Positions 37,801 through 49,497 of a DNA stretch of 64,000 nucleotides are shown piece after piece. The notes under the pieces were generated by a model, which was not told where the DNA came from, made no database searches, and saw only the letters and a list, made by a program, of their open reading frames with translations. Made by a program: the position numbers and the translations under genes. Origin of the DNA: Patagioenas fasciata (taxonomy: Eukaryota; Chordata; Aves; Columbiformes; Columbidae); the NCBI RefSeq assembly GCF_037038585.1, contig NC_092520.1:193943604-194007603 (forward strand). Direction: 5' to 3'. Each line of letters starts with the position of its first letter. Within the stretch, counting starts at the first letter, position 1.

Positions 37801-40800
37801 CGGCACAAGTTGGAAACAGCCCGTCTCAAGTTTCTATTAGAAGACCAAAAACGCATTGAGGTAACTTCTGAAAAGATTTAAGAAATGTAATTTATAAAAT
37901 TTGGTACCTGGTACTGAAAGACTTCGCGTTTTGTCATTTTTACTTATAGGAAATGCTTGAAAAGCTTCCAGATGGAAACTACAGGAGAAAATTAGATATT
38001 ATTCCCTATAAACAGTGCCAGTTGGCTTTAGATAAAAACCCTGTTGTGAAAGATCCGCATTCCCAGGTGAGTTTATTTTCTTACATAAACTCCAGGTGGT
38101 TGTTCAGAGTTTCCCTAAAGGGAGTTCATTTCATGGTTCTTTTCAGTCAGTAAACAGAAGGTTCACTGTAACAGCAGGGTGAGTAGTTACCATGTTATTT
38201 GTAGTGCATCTGAAAAATCAGAAAATTTCACATCTTACGTGTGGTAAAGTGCTGCCCAAATTAGTAGCTTGATTATGTGATTGGCCACACAGTGTAATAA
38301 TTATTTTTTTAGGTGTCATCTGTGAACCCTCTGCATTCTAATGAGACAGCTGGCAGAAAAGAATCTGAGCCTGGACTGGAACATTCTACTTCTACTGACA
38401 AAGTATTGCCCATGCCAGAGCTGACAAATAATAATGCTGATCAGCATGTTCAGCCTAAAGCAGCAGGATCTGAAAGCAGTCTCCAAAGTTCAGAGAAAGC
38501 ATCCAGTCCGCTATACAGTGCTGATTCCTTGCCTGAATCCACTGTGAATATAGAAGATTTCCTACCAAAGCCACAAGATGAACAACCTGCTGCCATTAGC
38601 ATACAAGGATCTTTGCTAGATGAAGCATTCCAAAATATTAACTCGGATCTTTCTGAGACTTCTCATGTAAGTGAAAGTCAGCATGTCATGAGTGGAGCAC
38701 TGGAAGGAGATGACAATGCACCATTGCATCAGCAAAATGAATATGATTTTAATACAGTTCTCAGACCATCTGCAGCTTTGCAGGGAAATGTTAGAGTTGG
38801 AGAAAATGTGTTTGATGTGGAGTACAGAAGGCCTCGGTGGAATATTCATGGACATGCATCTGATGCCAACATTAGAGTGGGAGAATATGTACCTCATGTG
38901 GACACTCACCAGCCACAGGCAAGTCCTTTTGGCCATTCTTCAGACTCCCATATGAACATCAGCAGCTATACTTCTGAAGTGGAATCTAGCCGACCCCGAT
39001 GGAACATTCACGGGCATGTTTCTGAAGCTCATATTAAAATTGGGGAGTATGCTTCAGAGGTAGAGTCCTCAAGGCCTAGGTGGAACATTCATGGGCATGC
39101 TTCAGAGGCTAACATTAAGATTGGAGAGTATGTGTCAAATGTAGTTCCTGCGAGGCCTCGGTGGAACATCCATGGTCATGCATCTGATGCCAATATCAAG
39201 GTTGGTGAGAACGTGTCAGAGGTGGTCTCAGCTAGACCTCGTTGGAACATCCATGGCCATGCTTCACAGTCACACATCAGGATTGGAGAACTGGTTTCAG
39301 ATACAGAGCCCGTGAAATCTCGTTGGAGCCTGTTTGGTCATGCATCCCAGTCAAGCATCCAAATAGGGAACTGGGCCCCATCTACAGAAGATGATCCAAT
39401 ACCTCATCGCAAAACCATTTCAGGTCCTTCGTCTGACTCCACGGTTCAGACACTTCTGTACAGTGAAGAATTGTCTCCTGCTGAAGGGAGCAAAAAGGAA
39501 GCAAAAACATCACAAGTTAAGGAAAAGACTTCACCACAGTCGCAGTCATCTGACAGTGTTCCAGTCTTTCCTGAGGCTAATAGTAAAGATGACGAAAAAG
39601 AAGATACAATGGAAGAGAAACAAGAAGGTAAAATAAAGTTTATTCAATCAGCATTTGTTTAAGAGCTCATGAAAGTAACTGTATATGTTAATGTTCAGAA
39701 TGGGTATTTATTACTTTATTGCTTGCATAACTTTTTGGATGCTGTTAGAATTCAGAGGAAAGAACTTGATCTTAGTCTTGTCTCTACTAGACAACAAATA
39801 GAGCATTAAAAAATTCTACTCTGAAACTTCTTGAAACAGGACCCCATGCGATCTTGAGAACACACAGAGAGCTGCCGGGTGGGACTGTGGGGAGGGACTG
39901 GTACTGGAGTGGTTGTTTCAATGACAATCTATAGAGGAATTTTGAAGAACTTTGGGAGCAGATCTGGAGTATGAACTAGGCATTATAAGCAAGTCTAAGT
40001 AAATGCCGTCTTTAATTTTCCTGTAATTACAGTAATTGCAAATGTGGTCAACAGGGACCCTTCTCCAGATTCCTCACAGAGCTTACAGGTAAGAAACAAA
40101 GTAGTTGTCGAGAAGACTTCCTTTTCCTTCAAAGGATTAAATACACTGGTAGTTAAGGTAATAAGTTTCTGTCCTAATCTGGTAATCACTGTAGTGCCAT
40201 ATTGTATTTACATGTCAGAAGAGTACGGGTGAGTAAGCTCTTTTATTTTCAGTTGGAACAACTTGTCAGCTATCTGTAAGAAAACATTAAGTGTGAGGTT
40301 GGCATCTGTTGTAAAATTTGTCAATTTTTTTGTTTTAGGCAGAACCCAGAAAAACAATTCCACAAGATACTATGCCTCAAGAAACTTTATTTTCTGAAGC
40401 TGATGCCTCGAAGACTAAGGAGGAGGAAGAGGGAGAGGAAGATACATGGAAGAAAGAACAAGCTTATTTGAAAGCCTTATCAGATCAGTATTGTATCGAA
40501 AAATATCAAGATAGTTATGATTTGATGTGTGAGTAGAACTGTTGGAACAGTAGATCAGTAGAAGATGTGGTAAACTTTAGCAAGAAAGCTGAGTGCCAGA
40601 AAAATACCTGAATTACTGATACATGACCAATATTGTGAACCGCAGTAGCCAAACACTTTGCTTCTAGGCACAAAGATGAGAAATAGATTTTGGCACATGA
40701 TTTTCTAACCTAGAGGGGTTTGTAGAGATGAATAGAAACAGATTATCAAATTGCTTAAATATAATAACTTACAGTGTTGATATGTTGTTAAATTTAGCAG

Positions 40801-43800
40801 AACTCCCAGTTTCTCATCTCTTGCATCACGTGATACCAAGATCCTACACTTTTCCTGTGGACCCCGTGGTACAGTCAGCAACAGATGAAACGGCTGTACA
40901 GCTGAGTGAGCTCTTATCCCTGCCTGTCCTGATGAAACGTTCTATTACTGCTCCACTGGTATCTCAGTGAGTATTTGTTAGAAATGTCAAGTCCATAATT
41001 TGGAAGTTAATGTTGTGTTCTTTATTAGTCCTTTTTTGAGACGAGTTGCATATAGATGTGTTCCCTTAAATTTTCTCTTTACTCCCAAAGTGTTTCACTG
41101 GATGGTCCATTATTAACTAAAAGGTTCAGATTTACTTGAAAATAGTAACACAAACTTATTTTATATGTGTAACTTAAAAATTTGAAGGTTCTGTTTGAAA
41201 GGGCTTGGAGGGAAGTGTTTGCTCTCAGACTCATGGATTATGCATCAGTGCTCTTGGCACCATTGGTTTCCATGGTCTTTTAAAGTTTTGAAGTTTAATA
41301 GAAGCTGTTCTTGTTACTATTGGAATACATAGCAAACCACATATGTGTTGGACCATTTTATTACTGTATCTAATGGCATTTTAAAGAAAAGTTTGTTACT
41401 ATGTACAAGATTAGCTTTTGTCACGAGAACAGTTATTTGTAGATGGGTTGAAATGCTTCCTGTTTTGGAATCTTCTTCCTTGTAAGTTTGTATTTTATTT
41501 ACTAACTCTGAGTATACTATACTCAGAGTTTGGTACAAGGTAGAAAGATCTAATTATCTAACTTAGTTTTAAACATCCAGATTGTCCACCAGAGTGATCT
41601 GTATGCAGATTCACATACTCAGCAAAGCAAAGTGAGCCTGAGTTGTGTGCTGGCAGAATTAGCCTATTCCTGATATACAAATTAATTTATTTAAAGTTGG
41701 CTTCAATACCTACACTATACTGCAAGCTGTAGTATAGACCTGCCCTCAGTATCTACTGTCAGAGCTTTACCAATTAGGATATTCTTCTCAGGGAGTTAAT
41801 AGTCTTTCTTAACCTGTTTGTGTAGGTGACAGAGATAAGACAGAAGGCTATTGATAAAATATATTGATAAAATGTTGCTCCATGGCCAGCGGCATGTTCT
41901 GAAGATCGTTATATGTAGCAAGTATTAAAATACTTCCCAAGTACTGTTCAAAACCCAGGTATCTGAAGTGATAGGCTTTAATTCTGGTATATTCTGGATA
42001 AAGATTTATTTTTTTTTCCTCAACTGCGTGATTATCATCCTGTCTTGGATATCAGAGTTAAGTACTGGAGCATTGGTTTGATGTGGCCCCAGCTGAATGT
42101 TGACAGTAAGGAAGGAGTTGCTTGTAAAAATAATACATTTTCTGTGTTTTTATTCTTAGTGTTTCTCTTGTGAACAAAGCAATAGTTGACTACTACTTTG
42201 TGGAACTGAATGTAGAGAAGCATTTTGAAGCACTGAGACACTTTTTGTTAATGGAAGACGGGGAGTTTGCTCAGTCGCTCAGTGACCTGTTGTTTGAGAA
42301 GGTATTTGCTTTGTTGTCGTAACCCTTGGGTTTGGGCTGTTTGACTTATCTTGACACCTCTGGGTTAATTTGGGTGGCAATGAGGGAATGGTATGAATTA
42401 GAATCCTGGCTTGTGCTGGTTTCCTCTTTTGTGCCATGTCATGAAGTCTTTAGCAAGGAGCTCTGTTAATGATGTAAGGCCTGAGGCAAAAGAAGGTCTT
42501 TGCTTGGAAGGGATGTCCCTGCCCAAGGAAATCCAAAAGAAGAGAGTAATATTTCCTACTGCTAATCCCAGAAACAGAGTACAAGTATTTAGCACATTAA
42601 GGATAATAATTTCAAATTTTGGCAGATAAGCAGTCATGGAAGGATATTTCCCTCTCTTCTGTGGAAACTGCTGCGCTGTTGCTCTGTCCCCTCTCATCTG
42701 ATGGCAGCAAGGCTGGAACAGCCTGTTGCCATTTGCTAGAACCCAGTGGAAAGGCCTGCGTTGCAAAACACCTACTCTGACCTCAGCTGTCCCATCGAGC
42801 AGTGGGCAGGTGTCTAAAGAGAGTACTGGGCCTTCTGCTGAGACAGAATTTTCATGACTGACTTACCCTTGTGCTTGTGGAGGAAGCAGCAAGGTAGGAA
42901 GGACTGTGTGGATCAGTGGAGCTGGTTGCCAGTGGAGATATGTGGCTGTAGGGTAGTTAAGGCATTTCTCTGATTCCCAAGAAACCTTTAGACGTAACTG
43001 GGGAAACCACTTGTGGATTTAGACTCTGTGAAAAGCTTTCTTTGTAAACCTGTGAGGGTACTGAGTTGATGCGATAGGCAGACCGGAGCCATACCAGTCA
43101 TACCATACCAATCCCAGTCCTGTCGCTGGCTTTCTGCTGCAGCCCAAAGGCTACATTCCCTGCAGTGGGGGTGTGTAGCAGCTGCTGAACCACAGCAAAC
43201 TGCAACCCAACATATCAAAATAAATCAGTACAGGTAGGAGATTACATTCATGCTGTGAACAGCATATAGTTCAGAAATTGCTTCTTCTGCTGTTTATGCA
43301 TCCCTGTGGCAGAAAAAGAAACTTCCAGTCAATGGTGGGGCCAGGCAAGATAGTCACCACTTTACCATTCTGCTTCAATTCACCAGTGTTCAGGAGCCAA
43401 GACTTTTTATCAACACTGTTTAATTAGGAATTTTTTTTTTCCCTAGCTTGGATCAGGACAAACACCTGGTGAACTGCTGAATCCTCTGGTTCTTAACTCT
43501 ATCCTAAATAAAGCATTACAGTACAGTCTTCATGGTGACACCCAGCTTGCTTCCAATCTTTCTTTTGCCCTCAAGTACCTTCCGGAAGTGTTCAAGCCTA
43601 ATGCACCTGATGCTCTGAGTTGCTTAGAGCTGAGATACAAGGTAAGAAAGCGCGGAGAAATGCAGTAGTAGTGCAGTTGTACCATGGTCGAGTGAATGTG
43701 TTCTTGATAATGGAATACCTTTAATAATGGAGTAATAAAAATGTGTCATGGAAATTACAGGATTTACTTATACTGGCCAATGCGTTATATTATTAAAGTA

Positions 43801-46800
43801 TATATATTAATTTATATGTCCCTGAAATACTTGTATCTGAAATATTCTTATAAATTATAACACAAAAATGTAGTATGATCAGCACTGTTAATTCTTTTAG
43901 GTTGACTGGCCTCTGAACATCGTCATTACTGAGAGCTGCATGAATAAATACAACAAGATCTTCTCCTTTTTGCTTCAGCTGAAGCACATGGTGTGGACTC
44001 TCAAGGATGTTTGGTTTCACTTAAAACGCACTGGTGAGTATAATGAATGAACTAGAGAGCATCCTGTTTAAAATTCTTTTAGCACCCTGTGCTAGACAAC
44101 TGATTATCAACAATCATATCAAGCTTCAAAAGCCATAATTTATTAAATGAACTTCATTGGCATTTTAAACAGGCTTTACTAATAGAAGCCTTCATTCCTT
44201 TAAAAATTGTAATTTTAGACAGTCTCTGTGGGTGTTGCTGATAATATATTTCTGTTTTTATTTTCAGCTTTAGTGAGTCGTGCATCAAATTCTGTTCAAT
44301 TTCGACAGCTCCAGCTGTATAAACACGAAATGCAGCATTTTGTGAAAGTTATTCAAGGTTACATTGCTAATCAGATTCTTCATGTTACATGGTGTGAATT
44401 TGGAAACAAACTGTCTTCTGTAGGCAACCTGGAGGAAATTCACAGAACACACGCTGAATACCTCAACAAAGCCATCTTCAGGCAAGCTACTATGCTTATT
44501 TTTGCTTCAAATATTTAAGTTAATGGAGCTGCAAGTCTAGCCTCATGCATTCTGCAAAAGTTACTTCTACCTGACATACTGAGTGGTCTTTACATGTGAA
44601 AGTGTTCTTAAATTGGGGAAACAAACTTCATGGCACGTTGCGAGGTCCATACGTTGATGCTTTTCCTCAACTGCCTGTCCCCTTTGTTTCCCTGGACTCC
44701 TTAGAGTAACTTCCAGCTCCTGTTCACGCTGCCTCACACTCCACATCTGCCCAGGACAGCTCTGACTTAAAGAATAAGGGCACATTGGCCACAGCTCTGT
44801 TTTCCCTCTCGTCCCATTCTTGTCAAAACTGTTGCAGGTAGATGCTGTTTCATTACATGTGACTGACATGCACAAGTGAGCTGGGCTCAAGCATCTTAAA
44901 ATGCTTCCTCTGCACCTTGTATATGCCTTTAATGTACGTGCAGTGAACAGGACTGGACTTCAGAGGAACAAATGTGACCTGATAGCTCTGGCCAGATTAA
45001 TGAGCAGTGCAAGAGACATCTGTCTTTTAGGAATCACAAGCTTTTAGCCCTTTGGTTACTGTGTATGTGGCAGAAGGGTGCTGGAATAAAGGAGAGCCAC
45101 TTAGGATTTATTTGGTTTGTTCTTCAAGAGGGTCCAGTGGAATGATAAAGTGGAGGGAGAAGAGGTGATAAAGAACAGAAATTATGAACAAGAAAATAAA
45201 TCTGCCCTTCCCTGTTTCTCTTTTTCCGTTTTAACAAGAAAAATCTTGGCTAAAGGTGCTGTTTTTATATCAGATGATGGGATGAGAGGGGATTAAATTT
45301 TAAGAAAACTCAGAGCATGATAATGTTTTTAAATGTCATCTTTTTTGTAAATGCAGGTATCATTATAGAAATCAGATTCACCAGTGCAAATCTTGGTTCG
45401 TTGGAAGAGCAAACTGTATTAGGTTTAGGCACCTTTTTAAAAATTGCTATTACAGTTGGCTGCAGTCTTGAGGAATTCTTTTTTTTTTTAAAGCAATTAG
45501 AAAGAAAAACCTAAAGAATTGGTACCCCTTTGTATTTTTCTTCCTACAGCCATATGTCAGCTACATTTCTGAAGTTGTTTTTGTTCTGTTAGGGGTCTGT
45601 TGACAGAGAAGGCAGCCCCCGTGATGAACATTATCCATAGCATCTTCAGCCTCATTTTGAAGTTCCGCAGCCAGCTGATCTCCCAGTCCTGGAGCTTTGA
45701 CGCGGGGAAGCAAATGGCCGTTCATCCCAACTTCGCTCTGATGCAACAGTCGTACAATACCTTCAAGTATTACTCCCACTTCTTATTCAAAGGTAAGAAA
45801 TGGTGTAAATTCTAGATGATAGAAGAAAAAGTCAACTGACAACTGAAAAACTACAAAGAGGTTTTGGAAGTACAATGTAAAAATAGGAAGATGTGTGTAC
45901 TTAGGATGTGTTGGGGGTTGGACTAATAGATGATCTTTAAAGGTCTCTTCCAACCCAAGCCGTGCTGCGTGTGATTCTGTGTTAGAAAACATTGTTCTCA
46001 GATGCAAACCTCATTATTGTGGTTTGCAAAGATCTACATATCCATCAGTTCAAATATCCACACAAGAAATTTAACATATCCCAAAACTGAACATAAGTTT
46101 CTGCCAATTTGCAAAATAAGTATTTGGTATTTAGCTTTATGTGCTTACATTCTTTTCTCTGGAACTGAGTTCTGGACGTTCTTATTGTCAGCAATAAGAG
46201 ATAGTTAGATACCACTTAAAAGTACTTTTAGATATATCTGCATTAGTTGAGTATTACCATTGTTATGAGATTTGGACATTCTGATTTCCTTGTTGGGCTA
46301 AAGCTCAGAGAACCCCCTCGTATTGGAGTTTATATCCAGTGCTCCAGGCAGGTGTTTTTCAACTGCACAGATCATTTCCCAAATGTTCTTTCATTTAACA
46401 TAGAATTTCTTCTCTCTGGCAGCTTAGCATATAATGTTAAGAAATGGTTGATCTGTTTTTCCTCTCCGTTTCTCTTTCAGATCTTGCTTGTGCTTTTAGT
46501 AGAACTTACTTACCCTCTCCCTGAGTACAAAGGTGGTTCATGGGGTTTGGATTTTTTCTAGAAATCCCTCAGTTCCTGAAGGAAGTGCAACTGTTTTCCT
46601 TAGATCTATTTTTTGTAGAATATTTTCTAGTCAGATTTTGTTCTTCAGGAAATGAGCTGCCCTTTTTATTCTTTAAGGGTGTCCAAAAATGGTGTCAAAG
46701 GACCAAACCCAGATATTTCAGGATGAGTTAGAATGGCTGCTTCCAAATTCTCCAGGAAGTCAGAACACCTCTGGGAGCCACCTAAGCCCATACTACGAGA

Positions 46801-47723
46801 TCTATGGTTGCTTCATGGACAGAGATTAATAGACCATTCCGTAAGGAACTTTGCTGAGTGACCTAGTTCTTTACACCCTCTTTATTAAGCACTACAAAAC
46901 AACTGTGTGCTTGTTCATCTACACTTGTTCCTTCAGTCACCATGTATTGTCAAATGTTCTTTCACAGCGGGTTGATCTAGAATCCATTGAAAGCCAATAC
47001 AAAGTACTCTGGACTTCAATGGCTTTGGCTCAGGCCCTGACTTTAACTATACACTTTCCCTTCTTCCTTGCATGTTGCTGCTGCTTGCTAATTCCCGTTG
47101 TACTTGTGCATGGGATGTTAATGAGTTTAGGGAGTTTCTGTTGCCTTTTTTCCTTGTTATTAAGGATGTTGAGAGCAGGCGGTTTGTTCAGTCATAGAGC
47201 TTGAGGGGTTTGTCCCAGGAACTTCTCTTTGGTTTCCTCTCTCACAATGGACTTTGCTCAAGAAAACTTCAGCAGAGCCTCTTCTTTCACAGAGGTCACC
47301 AGAGGACCTAAACATGCTTCCTGGTCAGTTGACATTCTTATAATAACAAACCATCTTATTGTGAAAGCAGCTTGAGAAAGCATTTTCTGATTAGAATAAT
47401 GTAGTTTCACTTAGAACTTCTCTTGCCTGTTATTTGAAATATTTTGTAATTTCAGAAAGAGATACCGAACCTTTCTTATGCAAAAAATAGACATTTGTTT
47501 CCATTGTTTTCAGATATTTGCATTAGGCTTTTTTTTTATAAAAGAAAAAGCACAGATACTGTCAACCCTGACTTTAGAATATTTGTTAATCTTAGTTGAA
47601 GCTGATTTTATTTTTTTGGTTTTTCTTCTAGTGGTAACAAAGCTTGTAAATAGAGGATACCAACCGCATTTGGAGGACTTTCTACTGCGGATCAACTTTA
47701 ATAACTACTACAAGGATAACTGA
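25850..47723 (+). CDS. TUBGCP6: Gamma-tubulin complex component 6 (GCP6), complete
   Basis: Twenty-five coding exons: 25850-26596, 28035-28198, 28797-29007, 29515-29688, 30716-30837, 31172-31247, 31779-31888, 33689-33780, 33878-34017, 35733-35882, 36516-36597, 36674-36762, 36939-37054, 37722-37860, 37950-38066, 38313-39627, 40033-40088, 40339-40528, 40798-40966, 42160-42301, 43447-43641, 43901-44033, 44268-44481, 45593-45792, 47632-47723. All phases join, giving about 1744 aa (human 1819). GCP6 is a scaffold of the gamma-tubulin ring complex that nucleates microtubules at centrosomes. The start MESITQLFNDLCEA and end LVNRGYQPHLEDFLLRINFNNYY match human closely. The N-terminal GCP/GRIP1 half spans about 304-662, a charged coiled coil about 663-805, the GCP6-specific repeats about 1016-1200, and GRIP2 about 1420-1744. 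The intron after 44481 has a GC donor. Identification rests on remembered human sequence. Confidence 0.97.
26597..28034 (+). other. TUBGCP6 intron 1 of the coding region
   Basis: This 1.4-kb intron is T-rich and shows no recognised repeat or exon. The donor is AAA|GTATGG and the acceptor TCTCTGACAG. Confidence 0.55.
31484..31527. repeat. Pentanucleotide microsatellite (TTTCA)n, about 8-9 copies
   Basis: An uninterrupted CATTT/TTTCA run lies in the TUBGCP6 intron between exons 31172-31247 and 31779-31888. It is flanked by unique sequence. Read on the + strand of the gene, the transcript would contain UUUCA repeats. Confidence 0.97.
31889..33688 (+). other. TUBGCP6 intron, 1.8 kb
   Basis: No exon or interspersed repeat was recognised. 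The donor AG|GTGTGT and acceptor TTTTTTAG are intact, and open frames inside are short and unconserved. Confidence 0.5.
34018..35732 (+). other. TUBGCP6 intron, 1.7 kb
   Basis: The intron holds one poly(A) run near 34783-34796 and no recognised coding or mobile element. The acceptor is TTTTTCAG before the exon encoding HYICWSDIPVPRISVIF. Confidence 0.5.
38810..39390 (+). repeat. TUBGCP6: Coding tandem repeat of GCP6: seven 81-bp units (27 residues each)
   Basis: Inside the 1315-bp exon 38313-39627 the protein repeats a 27-residue module with core RPRWNIHGHxS(D/E)A(N/H)I(K/R)(V/I)GE followed by an acidic/Ser-rich spacer. Five copies keep RPRWNIHGH (the fourth to sixth almost identical). One (about 38905-38985) is degenerate, with PQASPFGHSS, and the last reads KSRWSLFGHAS. 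In human the equivalent region has about nine repeats and is reported as the segment phosphorylated by PLK4, so it likely regulates centriole duplication. The flanks of this exon are Ser/Glu-rich and poorly conserved. Confidence 0.9.
41504..41530. repeat. Perfect palindrome, 13-bp arms with 1-nt centre
   Basis: AACTCTGAGTATA (41504-41516) is followed by C and its exact reverse complement TATACTCAGAGTT (41518-41530). It lies in the TUBGCP6 intron between exons ending 40966 and starting 42160. No known element edge is evident. Confidence 0.85.
44482..45592 (+). other. TUBGCP6: GC-AG intron of TUBGCP6
   Basis: The exon 44268-44481 ends ...ATCTTCAG and the intron begins GCAAGC, not GT. The next exon starts after TTCTGTTAG at 45592. 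Joining AG|G restores an uninterrupted ...NKAIFRGLLTEKAAPVMN, which matches the human protein. No nearby GT gives the same join. The donor otherwise fits the AG|GCAAG consensus of the rare GC-AG class. Confidence 0.9.
45793..47631 (+). other. Last TUBGCP6 intron
   Basis: A 1.84-kb T-rich intron containing a short CR1 3' tail (45903-45981). No other element was recognised. It ends TTTTCTTCTAG before the final 92-bp coding exon. Confidence 0.55.
45903..45981 (+). mobile_element. CR1 3' tail remnant
   Basis: GGTTGGACTAATAGATGATC, then AAAGGTCTCTTCCAACCCAA and TGTGATTCTGTG, correspond to the conserved last ~75 bp of CR1 elements in sense orientation. The rest of the element is missing, so it is a severely 5'-truncated insertion in the last TUBGCP6 intron. 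Confidence 0.85.
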
Positions 47724-48074
47724 ACTCTGTGGAATAAGGATCACTGATTGCATGGAAAAACAGAACGAGATGAACCTATATGCTTATGAATTATAGAAGC
47801 TTATGCAAATGCCATGCAAGAAGCATTTTTCTTCGGTGAAATAACCTGCCATCTAATCCCTTGAAGAATATAACCACCACATGCAGATAATGATGCTTCT
47901 TAAAATCCACCACACCTACCAGTTTTTTGGTCTACTGAGAGCTTATGTTGTCATTATTGCAAAGACAGAAAAGCCGAGTGCCTGGGCTGAGTGCAAAACT
48001 GTATATCCTGTGAATGTGTAAATGTTGTATTTTCAGTGTTGTGAATTTTCACCAATGTAAATACATGTCCGTGA

Positions 48075-48080
48075 AATAAA
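48075..48080 (+). promoter_or_regulatory. Candidate TUBGCP6 polyadenylation signal (AATAAA)
   Basis: AATAAA lies about 350 bp after the TGA at 47721-47723, preceded by a T-rich region with TGTAAATG elements. It is the first canonical hexamer downstream and the likely cleavage signal. Confidence 0.65.
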
Positions 48081-48983
48081 TTAACAGCTACTTTCTAAAA
48101 CTGTTGAGAGATGAGTATGAGGTACAAATGTTCGGACAGATGTAAGCACCTGTTTGGTGTGGTTTATTTCCAAATGGCCTTCAAGGCCACTAGTCACAGT
48201 GGAAGAGGGCATGATAAAAACACCTTGCAGTGAGGAGACCTGTGATAAGAGTATTTGACTATTCAGGCACCTGGTAACTTAGTTTCCTTGTCCCTGATTT
48301 AAGCTATGCACCTAATTTTGTGGTGACTACATAAAGTCAGTATAAAAATGCAACAACACACAGTTGTAATGCACATCTTGTATGCCATGTCTTCATCTGT
48401 GCTATATTTAATTAACTAGCTTCCTTCTGTTCGACAGAATAGGAGATGGAGTGAGCACGTGGCTTGCAGATGGAGCTGTTTTGTTGCCTGGGCAGGTGGA
48501 GAGCTGTTTGCCTACCTGCCTTGTTCTTCAGGCTCATACCAGGCCAGGTGTGCAGGTCCCAGCTCACCCACTGCTGCAGCCTGATGCCTTGTCCCAAGTC
48601 CCCAGCAGAGAGCAGCCACAGAGCTGCTGGTTGAGCTTTCTTTCCCGTGACTCCCAGAGACAGGTCACAGCTCATGGCTGCAGCACCTGAAGTCCTGGTA
48701 CCATTACACAAGAGGAGCAGCGTTCTCAAATGCAAGTCATGACTACTCGTCATCCCACTGACTACTAATGCAGGATTCCCTTCTGTGGTGGTATAAACCT
48801 GGCCTGGCATTGCTAGACCTGGAGCATGCTTCATCCCTCCTGTTGGAGAAAGATGCACTGAACTGCCATAAAACAGTTTCTCTGAACTGAATAATCTGAA
48901 ATGCTTTATTTTTTCTTAATCTCCTATGCTCCTGCCATCCTTATGCTTCCAATTTCCAAACATTTATAAATACAGTGAATTGT

Positions 48984-49052
48984 GGAGAGAAGTTGGATTA
49001 GAAGACAATCTCCAGAGATCTGTTCCAATCTCAACCGTTCTGGGATCCTTTT
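48984..49052 (+). mobile_element. CR1 3' tail remnant
   Basis: GTTGGATTAGAAGACAATCT, then CCAGAGATCTGTTCCAATCT and CAACCGTTCTGGGATCC, correspond to the sense CR1 terminal block, with about ten differences from the usual tail. It is old and severely truncated. Confidence 0.7.
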
Positions 49053-49260
49053 GAATAATCTTCATTGTTGCTGTTTGAATTTGTTTACATCACACTCCTT
49101 ATCCTCATGCTGAGCTCTGTAATGTGTTTTACCAAATTCAGCCTTTTTTGATGCACCTAGTGAAAAATCTAGCAGCAAAGTTATGACTTTAGGTGCAGTC
49201 TCAGAGTGATAAACTGTTTCCTTATAGATAAAAGTATTTAGAAAAAAATATAGTGCAACA

Positions 49261-49497
49261 GGGAGGGAGGGAGGGAGGGAGGGAGGGAGGGAGGGAGGGA
49301 GGGAGGGAGGAAGGAAGGAAGGAAGGAAGGAAGGAAGGAAGGAAGGAAGGAAGGAAGGAAGGAAGGAAGGAAGGAAGGAAGGAAGGAAGGAAGGAAGGAA
49401 GGAAGGAAGGAAGGAAGGAAGGAAGGAAGGAAGGAAGGGAAGGAAAAGAAAGAAAACCGGGAGGGAAGGAAGGGAAGGAAGGAAAAGAAAGAAAACC
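49261..49497. repeat. Compound microsatellite (GGGA)n(GGAA)n with an imperfect duplicated end
   Basis: Twelve GGGA units (49261-49308) are followed by about 32 uninterrupted AGGA/GGAA units (to about 49438). An imperfect block, GGGAAGGAAAAGAAAGAAAA, is then present twice (49437-49457 and about 49474-49495). The complementary strand is pure CCTT/CCCT. The long pure run predicts length polymorphism and replication slippage. Leu-Pro-Ser and Lys-Glu-Gly frames across it are artefacts. Confidence 0.97.

Noticed and set aside
42398-42766. A 122-codon minus-strand frame in a TUBGCP6 intron.
   Set aside because: Antisense and intronic, with no recognised homology, no codon-usage signal by eye and no splice or promoter context.
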